From contig NC_061514.1 of the NCBI RefSeq assembly GCF_022539505.1, positions 326,289,090-326,353,089 of the forward strand: 64,000 nt of DNA, written 5' to 3'. Source of the stretch: Lolium rigidum (lineage: Eukaryota > Streptophyta > Magnoliopsida > Poales > Poaceae). Shown here piece by piece: positions 34,580 to 45,377 of the stretch (position 1 is its first letter; every line of letters starts with the position of its first letter). The notes under the pieces were generated by a model. The model was not told the DNA's origin and ran no database searches. It worked only from the letters and a program-made list of their open reading frames with translations. A program made the translations under genes and the position numbers.

Positions 34580-35730
34580 CATGAACTAGTCTACACATGG
34601 ATCACATAATCTAGTATGCTGCCGAGCACGCTGGTGCTGCTCACAGCCGGCACTGTGCGGGAATCGCCGTGTGGGCTCGGTAGCGCAGCGTACCGGGAGC
34701 ATGGCTTTCCATGGGCAGGCCGGTGGGGAGGATGCTACTTCGACTTCTCCCCAGGTTGCTATGCTCAAGCAGGACGATGTTCGCGCAAGAGTGCTTCCGA
34801 GCCAAGCATCAGTCTGAATAATTTGGTTCTCACTTAAGTCGGTTTTGTAGCGTCAGTCTGATGCTCAAACTGAAAAATGTTTCAAGCACAACAAGTAGAG
34901 GCAAGATAAGGACAACGAAAATACTACCAGATTTAAGTGAAGGTTATTCTATCGATAACCTTTCTCTTGTTTGTTTCAGAGGTAGTAGTGATGAAGTACT
35001 TGAGCACATGGTTCCTTCACTAGCTATGGTCACACCAGTGTTCTGGCAAGTCTGAATTTTAGTAACTTCACTGTTGTATCAGTTACTGAACATGTTGTGG
35101 TAGCATGCGTTGCAGCGTTGGATAGATTGAAATATTATTTGTACTGAAAATAGTGTACCCAGTTAGAGGATACCACTTACATGCTGCTGGTTTTATGTTA
35201 TTTGATACATCATATGTTATTCAACGGCTAGTTCTTTATGGTTATGCAACTGCAGATTTCCCTCAGCTTTTGAATATTAGGTGAATACATCATGTGATTT
35301 TATATCTTTACATTTCTTCATGCAAATACGACACAATAGCAATAGCTGTGAATTTGACTTCTGGACTGTACAAAGCATCTTGCTAGACTAATCGAGGCTG
35401 ATATATGTTGTTTTCTACCTCTCGTAAGTTGTATTGAAATGAATGTTGTTCAGAACTTTGTTTTCAACACTTACCTTTAGGTGCTAATGATCAAGTTGAT
35501 GATCTGCGCGACTGGCCTGGCCAGGTTACAGCTAAATTTAAACATGGTGTAGAGTTCTAAGTCTTGTACAATTCTCAAGAACTCATGTGTAATCATTGAC
35601 TTTCTAGCTGCTTACGATGTACTAAAAGAAGATTTATTGAACGTGTAAAATATGCCAACAGTAGTATGGCAGACACAGAGTTGTGTTGATAAGTGCCGTT
35701 CATGAGGCTCAAAGCCCATGGCCCCTGTAT
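34580..35730. other. Spacer between LINE and FMO gene
   Basis: 34600-34800 is moderately GC-rich, and 34861-35055 is open for 64 codons (ends EHMVPSLAMVTPVFWQV). Neither matches a known protein. The rest is AT-rich. It might hold exon remnants of a lost gene. Confidence 0.35.
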
Positions 35731-38040
35731 TTACTTAGGGCGAAGATTAATATAATCACTGGGACCATAGACGTCAAACAAGTCAGCGAAAAAGCCCTTC
35801 TTCCTTCTAGGGTTGCATCCCATGTCCTTGCATAGTAGATCATTATACCAGATATGAAGAACCCCTATACAGGACCTGCGGAAGTAGCCGCGAGAGTAGC
35901 GTTTCATGAATTTCTCCCACTCAAGAATATCACTCTGCATTGATTTAACACTTGGTAATCTGAATCCACCATCCAGGAAATGTGCCAGCCACTTGGCCCG
36001 AATTTCTGAAGTGTAGAGGTTCGCCAAGCTCTCGGAGTAACCAAGGACCGCGAGTTGTGGAATCTTAGGATGTATACACTCCCTGAAAATAACAAATAAT
36101 TAGCAACGTTTAATACATTGGAAACTAGCTAGAAATATAAAGAAAGGATATATATAGGGCAGTAACCTATAGAGTGGTAACGTTGAGGATGTTGGTCCGA
36201 CTGCAATACTCTGAAAATATTCAGATACAAACATGTCCTTGATCTTCTGATCCCCCTTGAACCCTGTTCCGAAGATAACTACGTCGCTCTTTATCGGTGA
36301 AGACTCGCCTTCAACAAGCACACCTTCCTTGCAGAAGGTAAATGTCTTTGACTTCTTCAGAATAATGCTGCCTTCATCTAGTCTCTTGTAATGGTCCTTG
36401 GGTGTAATGGCAATCAAGCATGTCACTAGGGCCTCAAAAAGGCTATGCTCAGGCACCATGTCATGCTTCTTCATGGGAATGGAGTAGTAGCTCTCAGCAA
36501 ACTTCGAGAATAGCCACCTCTACGTACCCATAGACAAACAAGAAAACATGTACTATAATAGTTTAGTTTGAAACGTAATTAGTGTATAAATTACTTAGAG
36601 AAAAAATTACACATGGTGATTTGCAGTACCAATGGTGTCAAGATGGTGGCTACGAGGCTTAGGAGGAAGCCTTCTCCAGGCTTGTGAATAAGGAGTTCAG
36701 AGAAGCGATTTAGATACAAATACGATATTGGGAATCCCCAGGCATAGTAGTTTGGAAAGATCCAATGCTTTGTTCGGACTACCATTGTACATGGATGTTC
36801 AGTACCTGCAGGACCAATAAGATTTGTCCAAGTTCTCAGACAATTGCTGAAATTCAGACGATTGCATAATACACAATTTCAGGACCAGTACGCTACCTTT
36901 TCTCACACAAACCAAAATATGTGATAACATATTAAATTTTGGCACGAAAATAGAAAATTATTATTTTGGTAGAACGAGTTTGTACCATTTAGTTCTGCAC
37001 ATTCAGCGGCAACATCCAGCGCTGATTTCAGGTAGCCAATGACAGTCACACGCTTGCCCTTCAACATCTCGTTAGCTTTCTTGGTGCCCATTTTGGAGTA
37101 ATCCATGGTGTGGATCACCTGCCCATCAAATGCTTCTGGACCTTTTCCTCGAGAAAAGGTTGGTATGTTGGGCACACCACTAAACCTCCCGATGCAGAAA
37201 ACCACAAAGTCTGCCACGTGTGTCTGGATATAGGAAACACTATGGTCAGTTGTTTTTTTTTTTTGCAAGAAAAGTATGTTGAGTAGTTGAGTTACAGAAA
37301 ACATAGTATAGTACAAAGATTTTTCCACGACACTTTTGTACGGTACCTTTTCTAGACAACTTTGTTTCAAATTAGTTGTCCTAGTATTTTTTTTTACAAA
37401 ATAGGCGAACATACACTTTGAGATGAGCACCAAATCTAATATAAGCTGCGAAAACTAATTTAGAATGGAGGGATTACTATTTGAAATGGCATGTGTGCAT
37501 ACCTTTGCAGGTCAGAAGATCACTGAATTCAGTTAGTGGCTGACTAAATGAACCACGCAGGAAAATGAACTTGTTGTCACTACTCACTGGTGTCGTTACC
37601 TCAACGTTGTCCTCTGCGTCGGCCACAGTGAGCCGCCACTCGCCGACCCCATCCCCAAACGCCTCGCCGCACCCGGCCCACTCCTCCCAAGCCGCCACCT
37701 CCTCCTCGCCGACACCCACATACTCCATCCCTACCACACGATGCCGGAACCTGACGCAATCGAGCACGCCGAAGTGGCGCGCGTAGGCATGGAGGTAGTC
37801 GGCGACCTGGCGGCAGTTCGGGAACATCTCGGTGACGGAGTCCGGCCACGGGAAGTCGGAGTACTGGTACATGGCCCGCTCAGACTGCAGCGAGGTGCAG
37901 TCCGGCGTCCGCGCCCACACACCGCCAAGGAGCGTGTCCGCCTCGAAGACGACGGGCCGGCAGCCGCGCTCCAGCAGGTGCTTGCACGCCGCCAGGCCGC
38001 TCACGCCGGCGCCGATGATGGCCACCCTCTTCTTCTCCAT
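35731..38040 (-). CDS. Flavin-containing monooxygenase (plant FMO1-like)
   Basis: Minus-strand gene, exons 38040-37600, 37223-36986, 36805-36630, 36519-36167 and 36082-35731. All introns are GT/AG and the total of 1560 bp gives 519 residues. It uses FAD and NADPH to oxygenate soft nucleophiles (N or S). The FAD-binding Rossmann motif GAGVSG is at residues 10-15. The FMO identifying region is [11 protein letters not shown], and the second nucleotide-binding region reads [12 protein letters not shown], with GYLKSA where GxGxSG/A is usual. Further conserved parts are WYND and the C-terminal DLFDVYG. The closest annotated plant class I know is 'probable flavin-containing monooxygenase 1'; substrate not inferable. 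A TATA box sits at 38088-38095. No in-frame stop or frameshift in the joined exons. Intron 1 (37599-37224) is AT-rich with a T run. Confidence 0.93.
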
Positions 38041-38087
38041 TGAGTAGGTGAAACCTGTGTGATGGTGTGAGCTTGGATTTGGTGTGG

Positions 38088-38095
38088 TTTTTATA
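38088..38095 (-). promoter_or_regulatory. TATA box of the FMO gene
   Basis: TATAAAAA on the minus strand, about 50 bp upstream of the start codon, implying a very short 5' leader of roughly 20 nt. Confidence 0.65.
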
Positions 38096-38202
38096 GCTGG
38101 TCAAGACTGAAGAGAGCTTGATCGGGACTTCGGGTTGTGCATGGAGCGCGCGCGGTTTGCACCATGTGGTGTGCTGGATATTGCACATGATCAGGGGTCG
38201 TG

Positions 38203-38400
38203 GGATAGAGTATTTTAGAGCACGGCGCCACTCTCTCTGACGTGTTATTTTTGTTGGCTTGCGTCGGAAGTCAAGATTTCATACAAATTCATGGGCAAAT
38301 CAGGCACGAAGTTGTCCGGCAAGGCAATGGTGGAGCGAAACCATGGTACGTGTATACGTTGCATGTGTTGCACCAGGCACGATAGCAGGCACGTGCACGC
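38203..38400. repeat. Direct duplication, FMO-proximal copy
   Basis: Begins GGATAGAGTATTTTAGAGCA and ends GGCACGTGCACGC. A second copy with scattered changes and small indels lies at 39679-39852 in the same orientation. It includes GTTGGCTTGCGTC.GAAGTCAAG and GGGCAAATCAGGCACGA in both. Confidence 0.85.
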
Positions 38401-38832
38401 TTCCAGACCTATGCAAACTTTCTACGCCACGAATAATACGAGATGCCTCTAGAGCACACTATGAAATTCTAAATTCATATTTGATTTATCCCGAGATAGC
38501 ATTTAAAAACCCAGAAAAAAGGGACATTCTAATTTGGTGACCTACTACTTCTCATAATCGGCTTGGTAAGATTTATGTTAATTCACAAAAAACGGTAAGA
38601 TTAATGTTATTTTATATAATTTTTTTTCTATAAAGTTGATCCCAACTATTTTCATTTAATGTTGCAAACTGCTCATGCAAGGCATCACGTCACCTGATTA
38701 TCGTTGGCCATCAGATTATGTTTTGAACCAATTCCATCCATCGATGTGTTCCACTGACAAATGTCAAACTTGAAATAAAGTCCTGTTTGATCATCTGGTG
38801 ACTCTACCACCCCACCCGTCCACTCGCATCAG

Positions 38833-39592
38833 CTGGTTGCTCTTTTGTGCAAAGATGAAGACTTGCCTGAGGCATGTCATTCTCGATGTTGTGTTCCGGA
38901 AGGCACCATCGACGAATGTAACAGTGCACATATTGCCTAGAGTTTGCTGGATAGGGTGGTATTCGGTCGTTTGTACCTATGCGTTTATTCCGAACGTTTG
39001 ATTTCGGAGGGAGCGGCGCGAAGCTCTGTTCTTTCTTCCCATACAACGCCATTTTGGTCTTGGGTGAAGTCAGAGACGGAGAATATGATGATGGCTGGAT
39101 TTGGAGTACTAGCAATGGAGGTCTAAGTCTATGCGATGGTGAGGAACTTGCTTGGTATTCTGGGTTTACAGCAGCAGTATGAAAGTGGGGCCTGCAGCAC
39201 AGGTGAAGTTCAGAGTCCTACCTTTCAGGATGAAAATCCAAGGTCTGACTGTAATTGGATGTGCCTAGCAATGACCTTATTGAAGACATTGTTTTGAAAG
39301 CGCGAACAATCTTCAGGGTGAAAACCTAAGATCTTTGATCAGGCGACGACGGCGCTGGTGCACCGTTCCCTTCTTGGAGGCTTCGCGTTTGAAGAGTCTG
39401 AAGTTCAGCTGTTGTCATGGTGGTGGTTGTATTGTTGGTTCTTAGGCTGGAATGTTGTGGCGGGCTCTTTTTTCTTATTTTCTTTTCTCTTTTTTTGGCT
39501 GTGTGCATTTGTATTGCCATTAGAGCGGTGCCTTATTGCAGAGGCTAGGTGTAATTGGTATCTTCTGATATTAATATATTCCCTTTATTGAA
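38833..39592 (+). mobile_element. 5'-truncated copy of the 1.3-kb retroposon family
   Basis: From about 38833 (AAGATGAAGAC) to the A run at 39592 it aligns by eye with 40608-40893 plus 52663-53135. Shared phrases are GTTCCGGAAGGC, GAGCGGCG.GAAGCTCT, CAGGTGAAGTTCAGAGTCC, AAAACCTAAGATCTTTGATC and GATATTAATATATTCC. No clear target duplication was found. Confidence 0.75.
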
Positions 39593-39678
39593 AAAATGCA
39601 CCTAGTAGTTCCCTTGGCAACTTAAGCTCTACGGTCTAGCTTCTGTATCGGATACCTTAGTATAAAGTCATCTCCAAC

Positions 39679-39852
39679 GGATAGAGTATTTTAGAGCATG
39701 GCGCCACCCTTTCTAATGTTATTTGTGTTGGCTTGCGTCAGAAGTCAAGATTTCTTGGGTCTTCCTGGGCAAATCAGGCACGAGTTGTCGAGCGAAATTA
39801 TCATGGTACCTGTATACCTAGCCTGCCTGTGTTGCACCAGGCACGTGCACGC
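39679..39852. repeat. Direct duplication, distal copy
   Basis: Second copy of the 38203-38400 segment, about 1.48 kb away, followed by GC-rich DNA of unknown origin up to 40051. Confidence 0.85.
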
Positions 39853-39979
39853 GTACCTCCTCGCCCGTTTCCCCTACATCTCGGCGCTGCCCTGCACCTT
39901 CTTGTGCCAAACGGCTAACCCTAGCCTCGGCCAGCCTTGGTCACTGGCGGAGCTCAGCGTTCCGCCGTGGCTGGTGGCT

Positions 39980-40002
39980 CCCCCCCCCCCCCCCCCCCCC
40001 CC
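39980..40002 (+). repeat. Poly-C run of about 23 bases
   Basis: Uninterrupted C homopolymer from the end of GGCTC to CCGCTCCGG. The true length may vary between molecules or assemblies. Confidence 0.9.
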
Positions 40003-40893
40003 GCTCCGGTCCGCTGCATCCCAGCGCCGCCCCGGAGGAGAGGAGGAAGATAGAGCTAACTATAGGTATCCGTAGTGGATGGCGTTTCCATGAGAAAACC
40101 AGAACCCCTCCCGTAACCCCTCCCCTAACCCCTCCCGTGGCGCTCCCCAGGGCGCCACCGGGGGGGCGATCTCCCTCCTTCCGCCGCCCCTCCCTCCGCC
40201 GCTGCCGTCGGCGTTGGCCACGGTGGCGGCGGGTCCCAGCGCCAAAGTTCCTGGGGGCTTGTTGGAGGCGGCGACCGACGGTGGCGGCTGGGGCGTCGAC
40301 CTCCGGCATCGGCGTGCTCCGCGTCTAGGGCGGCGTCCCTGGATGTGCGGCGGCGGCTCCTCCTCCACGGCCTCCAGCGATGGATGGTGGTGGCGGCGGC
40401 TGTTGGATCTTGTGCCCGCTGAGATCCATCGTCGGCTTCAGCCGGCGGCGCGAGGAAGGGGCGGCGATTTGCGGGGCGAGGATGGTGTGGTTGCGGCTTC
40501 CGCCATCCACCGAATTCTCCTTCGTCATCGTTGGTCAGCGGATGGCGGCGTGGGGGCCTGTTCGTCTGCTTCGGGTTTGAAGGTGGTGGTCCTAGGGTTC
40601 TTCTTCTGCGAAGATGAAGACCTACCGAATGTTGATCATTTCATCTAGCCGGAGTGTTGAGTTCCGGAAGGCTCCACCGGCGAATGCATCAGCGCATCTT
40701 TTGCCTGTAGTTTGCTGGATCGGGCGGTATTCGGTCGCGTGCACCCATCCTTTTATTCCGACCGGTTGGTTCTGGAGGGAGCGGCGAGAAGCTCTTTTTC
40801 TGTGTTGACATCAAGTGACTATGGATCCATGATGAAAGTCGGAAGAAGAGAATTTCATGAAGGCCGGATGGGAGGACTAGCTAAGGGAGGTTC

Positions 40894-42149
40894 TAAAAGA
40901 ATCGTATGCCGCACCTAGAGGGGGGGTGAATAGGTGCTAACCAATTTTTAGTTCTTTTTCAATTTAGGCTTGACACGAAAGGTAAATTCTCTAGATATGC
41001 AACTAAGTGAATTTACCTATATGACAAGGATATCAACTAAGCAAGGTATAGCTACGCAATAGTAGATAGAGTGGGATAGAGGTAACCGAGAGTGGAGCAC
41101 GCGATGACACGGAGATGATTCCCGTAGTTCCCTTCCTTTGCAAGAAGGTACGTCTACGTTTGGAGGAGTGTGGTTGCTACGCAAGCCAAACCAACAGCCA
41201 CGAAGGCTTCACTCGGATCTCCCGTGAGCAACGCCACGAAGGCCTAACCCACTTCCACTAAGGGATTTCCTCGAGGCGGAAACCGGGCCTTTACAAAGTT
41301 CTTGGGGCACACATCCACAACCAAATTGGAGGCTCCCAAATCTGTAACAATACAACAATCAACAACAACACATCAACAACAAATCAACTAGGGAACCAAA
41401 TAGGAACACTAGCATGAGATCCCTCAAACAAGAGAGGGGGAAATGAAGAACGCTTCGGTGAGGATGTAGATCGGTGTCTTCTCCTTCGAATCTCCAAAGA
41501 TCAAGAGCTTTGGTTGGGGGAGGAAGGAGATCTTGCAAATCTTGACTTTCTTGAGGTGGCTCTAATGGAGGTGGCTTGGCAGATTTCTTGTGTAATGATT
41601 GAGCAAGCAACCAAGGTAGAAGAAGGGGGGTATTTATACCTCGCCTCAAAATTGAGCCGTTGCTGCTTCCGAGGGGCCGGATAATCCGGCCTAAGTAAGG
41701 GCCGGATAATCCGCTCCCCCCCCCCCGGATAATCCGGCCTTCGGGACAAAACAGTGACTTTATCCGGCCAAATGTCCGGCCCTTGTACTGGTTCACTTTT
41801 CTTCCAGTCCTTAGCCAAAAACGAGGGGGCCGGATATTTCCAAAATATCCGGCCCGGATATTCCGGCCCTGGTACAATACCGGGACAATATCCGGGCAAA
41901 TGTCCGGCCCCCATACTGCGCTGCTTTCCCTCGAAGACTTAGCCAAAATCGGGGGCCGGATATTTCAACAATATCCGGCCCGGATTATCCGGCCTGGCCA
42001 CATTTTTCCTGTTAACTTTTGACAGACCGACCAAATCCAACACACACAAATATGAAACTATGTAATCCCTGTACCACTTAATCAAACATTAGTGTATCAC
42101 ATATATTGACATCAAACACACAAAACATAATGTGAGAGATGTTCTTTCA
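40894..42149 (-). repeat. 3' LTR of the Copia element
   Basis: 1256 bp. The outer end reads TAAAAGAATCG where the other LTR has TGAAAGGATCG, so the canonical TG has mutated. It contains a C run near 41716-41727 and the inverted-repeat cluster at 41675-41990. Confidence 0.93.
41675..41990. repeat. Inverted-repeat cluster (CCGGATAATCCGG type) in the 3' LTR
   Basis: Perfect arms GGCCGGAT-A-ATCCGGCC at 41675-41691. Related words are GCCGGATAATCC, TATCCGGCCAAATGTCCGGC, GGCCGGATATTTCC...AATATCCGGCC, CCCGGATATTCCGG and CCCGGATTATCCGGCC. At least eight ATCCGG/CCGGAT half-sites face each other in 316 bp. The same cluster occurs in the other LTR (52191-52508). Confidence 0.9.
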
Positions 42150-42150
42150 A

Positions 42151-42163
42151 TCTCCCCCTTTTT
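42151..42163 (-). other. Polypurine tract for plus-strand priming
   Basis: On the minus strand AAAAAGGGGGAGA directly adjoins the 3' LTR. A second similar purine run (AAAGGGGGAG) lies at 42631-42640, just past the third gene. Multiple PPT-like runs are described for Sireviruses. Confidence 0.8.
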
Positions 42164-42693
42164 GGTGTTTGATGACAATATACGGATTTGCCAAGGAATC
42201 ACAATAGAGACAAGCATGATGGCAAGACATAGAGGCACTCCCCCTACATGTGTGCATATAAGTAATTTGCATTTGAATACAAATACACAACACATAGGAG
42301 TATGGTGCCTCAACACAAGAGATATCCAACATGAGCTCTAACAAAAGACATTGACACATAAGAGGTTGAGATAGGAAGCAAGAAATCATACCCATGTGTA
42401 GATATATAATGCGGAGATATAGCATCACACACAATGTAATATCCTTGATCTCAACAAATAGAAATCCGAAAACCATAACAATGTCTCACACCACATAGCA
42501 CATAGTTTTGAACGGCACACAAACAAACCAAATAGTTCAACTAAAGAGGGAACACAAGCAATATAAGAATGATAAACGCATATGCTTGTGCCCAAACCAT
42601 GCAAATCCCCGAAATCCTAATAGAACACTTCTCCCCCTTTGGCATCGAGACGCCAAAAAGGGGACAAGCGCGATGCTACACGTCCCATGAGAA

Positions 42694-44461
42694 TCACTCG
42701 GAGGCATCATCATCATCGGACTCGTATGCCACTTCCTCTTCTTCCTCATCAGTGTCAGGTGCATCCGGAGAGCGGCGAGAGGTGTTGGACCTTTGCTGAG
42801 TGCCAACCACTGTATCCCTGGTGACCTGGAGGCTGAGGCGGGGGTCCTTGATCACCACTAAGCTTGTGAAGAATAACCGCCTGAGTATGCTTAATCTCAG
42901 AACGCTCTCGGCTAGCTGCATAGTTCTCCTTATGGATCTCAATGTTCATGCAAAGGATATGACGCTGGAACCAACTAAGCCGGGTCACTTGCTTCCTCAT
43001 AGCCGGGACATCACGATGACGAGCAGGAGCATAACCACTAGAACAAGCATCACCCATGAAGGAGTCAGGAGCAGGAACAGCTGAAGAGACTGGCTTAACC
43101 TTGTAGGCCTTCTTGACATGGTGCGTCACCAAAGGATACCCACTCAAGTCTTCACCAACCACAGCCACAGAGTTGTTGATGAGAAGCTGGATGTAGGGAG
43201 CATAGGGTATGGAGGTCCGGGAGACCATAGCATCATGGATCTCATGGAAGATAAAATCAATGATATCAAGAGTGAAGTTCCGTTCCTCATTCCCATCACG
43301 AGCACACTTATAGCTGAGGTGCATAAGGTTCACAAGGACTCCCCGGAGAGCATCATTGTTACCACCACTTGGGCAAATGGTTGCCCGAAAGAACCGAAGC
43401 AGCTGATTGTATATGGGAAGCAGCCCCTTAGTATAACCAATTTTCCCCGCTGAGGTATAGAGATGCACAAGAGCATTCTTATCTGCCTGTTGTGGTCCAT
43501 GAAGACGACGACCCCCATCAACGGGAACTCCAAGAAAACCAGCAAATTGGCGTAGAGTGGCACCGCAAGTGAGTGGAGCCAGTCATCCATTCCATAGTGT
43601 GTTCCTCATCTTTCTTGATTGCCAAAGTGGCAAAGAATTGCTTCACCAATTCTGGGCTATAGTCACATTGAATCTTCATGATATCATGCAAACCCAACCT
43701 TCCAGCTACCCAGATGGCATCTTCAAAGTGATTGTTTTCAGCCAGAATGTCCACATCAATAGCTTGCATGGGTCTCAGATTCTTCATGGGCTCATAGATG
43801 TCCTTGTAGATGAATTCCTGCTCAATGCACCAGAATCTCCTGCCCTCAATCTCTTCATCCCTTGGGACATCTTCATACCAGTTCTTCATGCGAATAGCGG
43901 AATAAGAGACTGGGTCCATGGCCTTGTAGTTCTCCCTCACTTCCTTGTTCTTCCGCCTTGCAGTGACGGACTTGCGAGGTGCATTGGTTGCAAACTCGTC
44001 ACTAGATCGATCATGCCTTGAGCGTCTCCGACCACCCCGAGAAGCACCACCTGTGAGAAGCAAAGGCGGGTAGCAAAGGAAAGGTAATGCTCATAAGTCA
44101 TGTAAGATACAGTAATATACTCGAGAAGCATGCTATAAGTCGGTACAAATCTAGACATGATAGATTGAAGCAAGAACTGCAGCGGCGATGAAGCTCCAGG
44201 CCGGATAATCCGGTGTCCCCTGGGGGCGGATAATCCGGCCTGGCCGGATAATCCGGCCAGCTCGGGGGGCGGATAATCCGGCCCTGCGAGATATGCAGTT
44301 TTCCAATCAAAAGCTTGTCTAAGACTAGATCGGCCTCATAGCATGCAAGAGGAGTACACTACAAACGATTTGGAACAACTAGACACCAATTCCACCAAGA
44401 AAATAGCACATATAAAACACAACATCTAGGGTTAGAGATTGTGAATCATACCCACATCCAT
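42694..44461 (-). pseudogene. Third gene of the Copia element, spliced, with frameshifts
   Basis: Apparent two-exon gene. Exon 1 is 44461-44452 (the start codon and the next few bases, donor GTATG). The intron is 44451-44051 and ends TTCTCACAG. Exon 2 starts at 44050. Exon 2 begins with an Arg/Ser-rich stretch (GRRRSRHDRSSDEF), then a globular part with IRMKNWYEDVPRDEEIEGRR and SPELVKQFFATLAI. The frame changes near 43565 and is open 43468-42755 (LLRFFRATICPSGGNNDALRG). It changes again near 42830, and an acidic C-terminus (EEEEEVAYESDDDDASE) ends at 42694. It resembles the 'putative plant transposon protein' class found downstream of pol in large plant Copia/Gypsy elements; its role is unknown. 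Donor, acceptor and phase fit well, but splicing is inferred. Confidence 0.6.
44198..44290. repeat. Inverted-repeat array inside the third gene's intron
   Basis: Four copies of the CGGATAATCCGG core in about 93 bp, one a perfect GGCCGGATAATCCGGCC, separated by G/C-rich linkers. Confidence 0.9.
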
Positions 44462-44672
44462 TGTGGAAACCGCTTGGAGGAGAAGGTAGCTAGGGAGGAG
44501 ATGCACCCGATCCACCCAAGAACTCCGAGAGGGGGCGGACGGAGCGTCTCCGGCGAGGAGGAGAAGATCCGGCGATCTTGAGAGGAGAAAGAGAGAGAGA
44601 GGCGCGTGGGGGAGGAGGTGTGAACCGTTTCCCCCCGTGGCCTCGACCTCAGCCCTTTCAAGATCTGCCCGA

Positions 44673-44790
44673 GTCGGATAATCCGGCCCTAGCTTAGGGC
44701 GGATAATCCGGCCGGGCCGGATTATCCGATGTCTCCCGGGGCCGGATTATCCGGGTGCTCGGAAAATTCCGTAAACACCGGGAATCCGGC
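44673..44790. repeat. Inverted-repeat array upstream of the third gene
   Basis: Four core units (two CGGATAATCCGG, two in the CCGGATTATCCG form) plus GGAATCCGGCCC, located between the end of pol and exon 1 of the third gene. Confidence 0.9.
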
Positions 44791-45377
44791 CCATCTTTCG
44801 TTGGTTATTTGCGGGACCCATATGTGATGCAATAATGTATCACGTCACATATAAGGTGCAAATTTACCAATAAGATGGAGCCACCTAGATCATCCGACCG
44901 AACCACCTCAAACTCCAAGTTTTTACCAAACATGACAAATGAGCAAGATGGAAATGGCTTATAGGGGAGAGTAGGCTTAGGTTTTAGACGATACAAACTG
45001 TTGATGGTACATGGTCACTCAAGTTTGCAAGATATGAACAAATAAGGCCAAACTCGAGTGATTTCCCATAAGAACATGGATTTGTCAAATAAGAGGCGAT
45101 AAGATCCAAATAACTCCAACTCTTCACAAAGAAGAGTGTGGTAGCCTAGGCCACCATATATGAGTGTTGTGGCATGGCACCGCGAAGATATATCTTGGGT
45201 CCAAGCCACTACTCATCATTGAAGCTCACATATCAACATATGATATAAAGAGAATGATTTCTTAATGTTGGCATTATGGGGGAGGGATAGCTCAATGATT
45301 TAAACCGCACTCCCCTATTTCCATGCCCACATCTAAACCAAATAAAGTTTTGAGACGAAAGTGTGTTTGCAAGATGG

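Noticed and set aside
44198..44790. CRISPR-like spaced repeats
   Set aside because: Repeat units are short inverted repeats with irregular spacing inside a plant retrotransposon; no cas genes and wrong kingdom.
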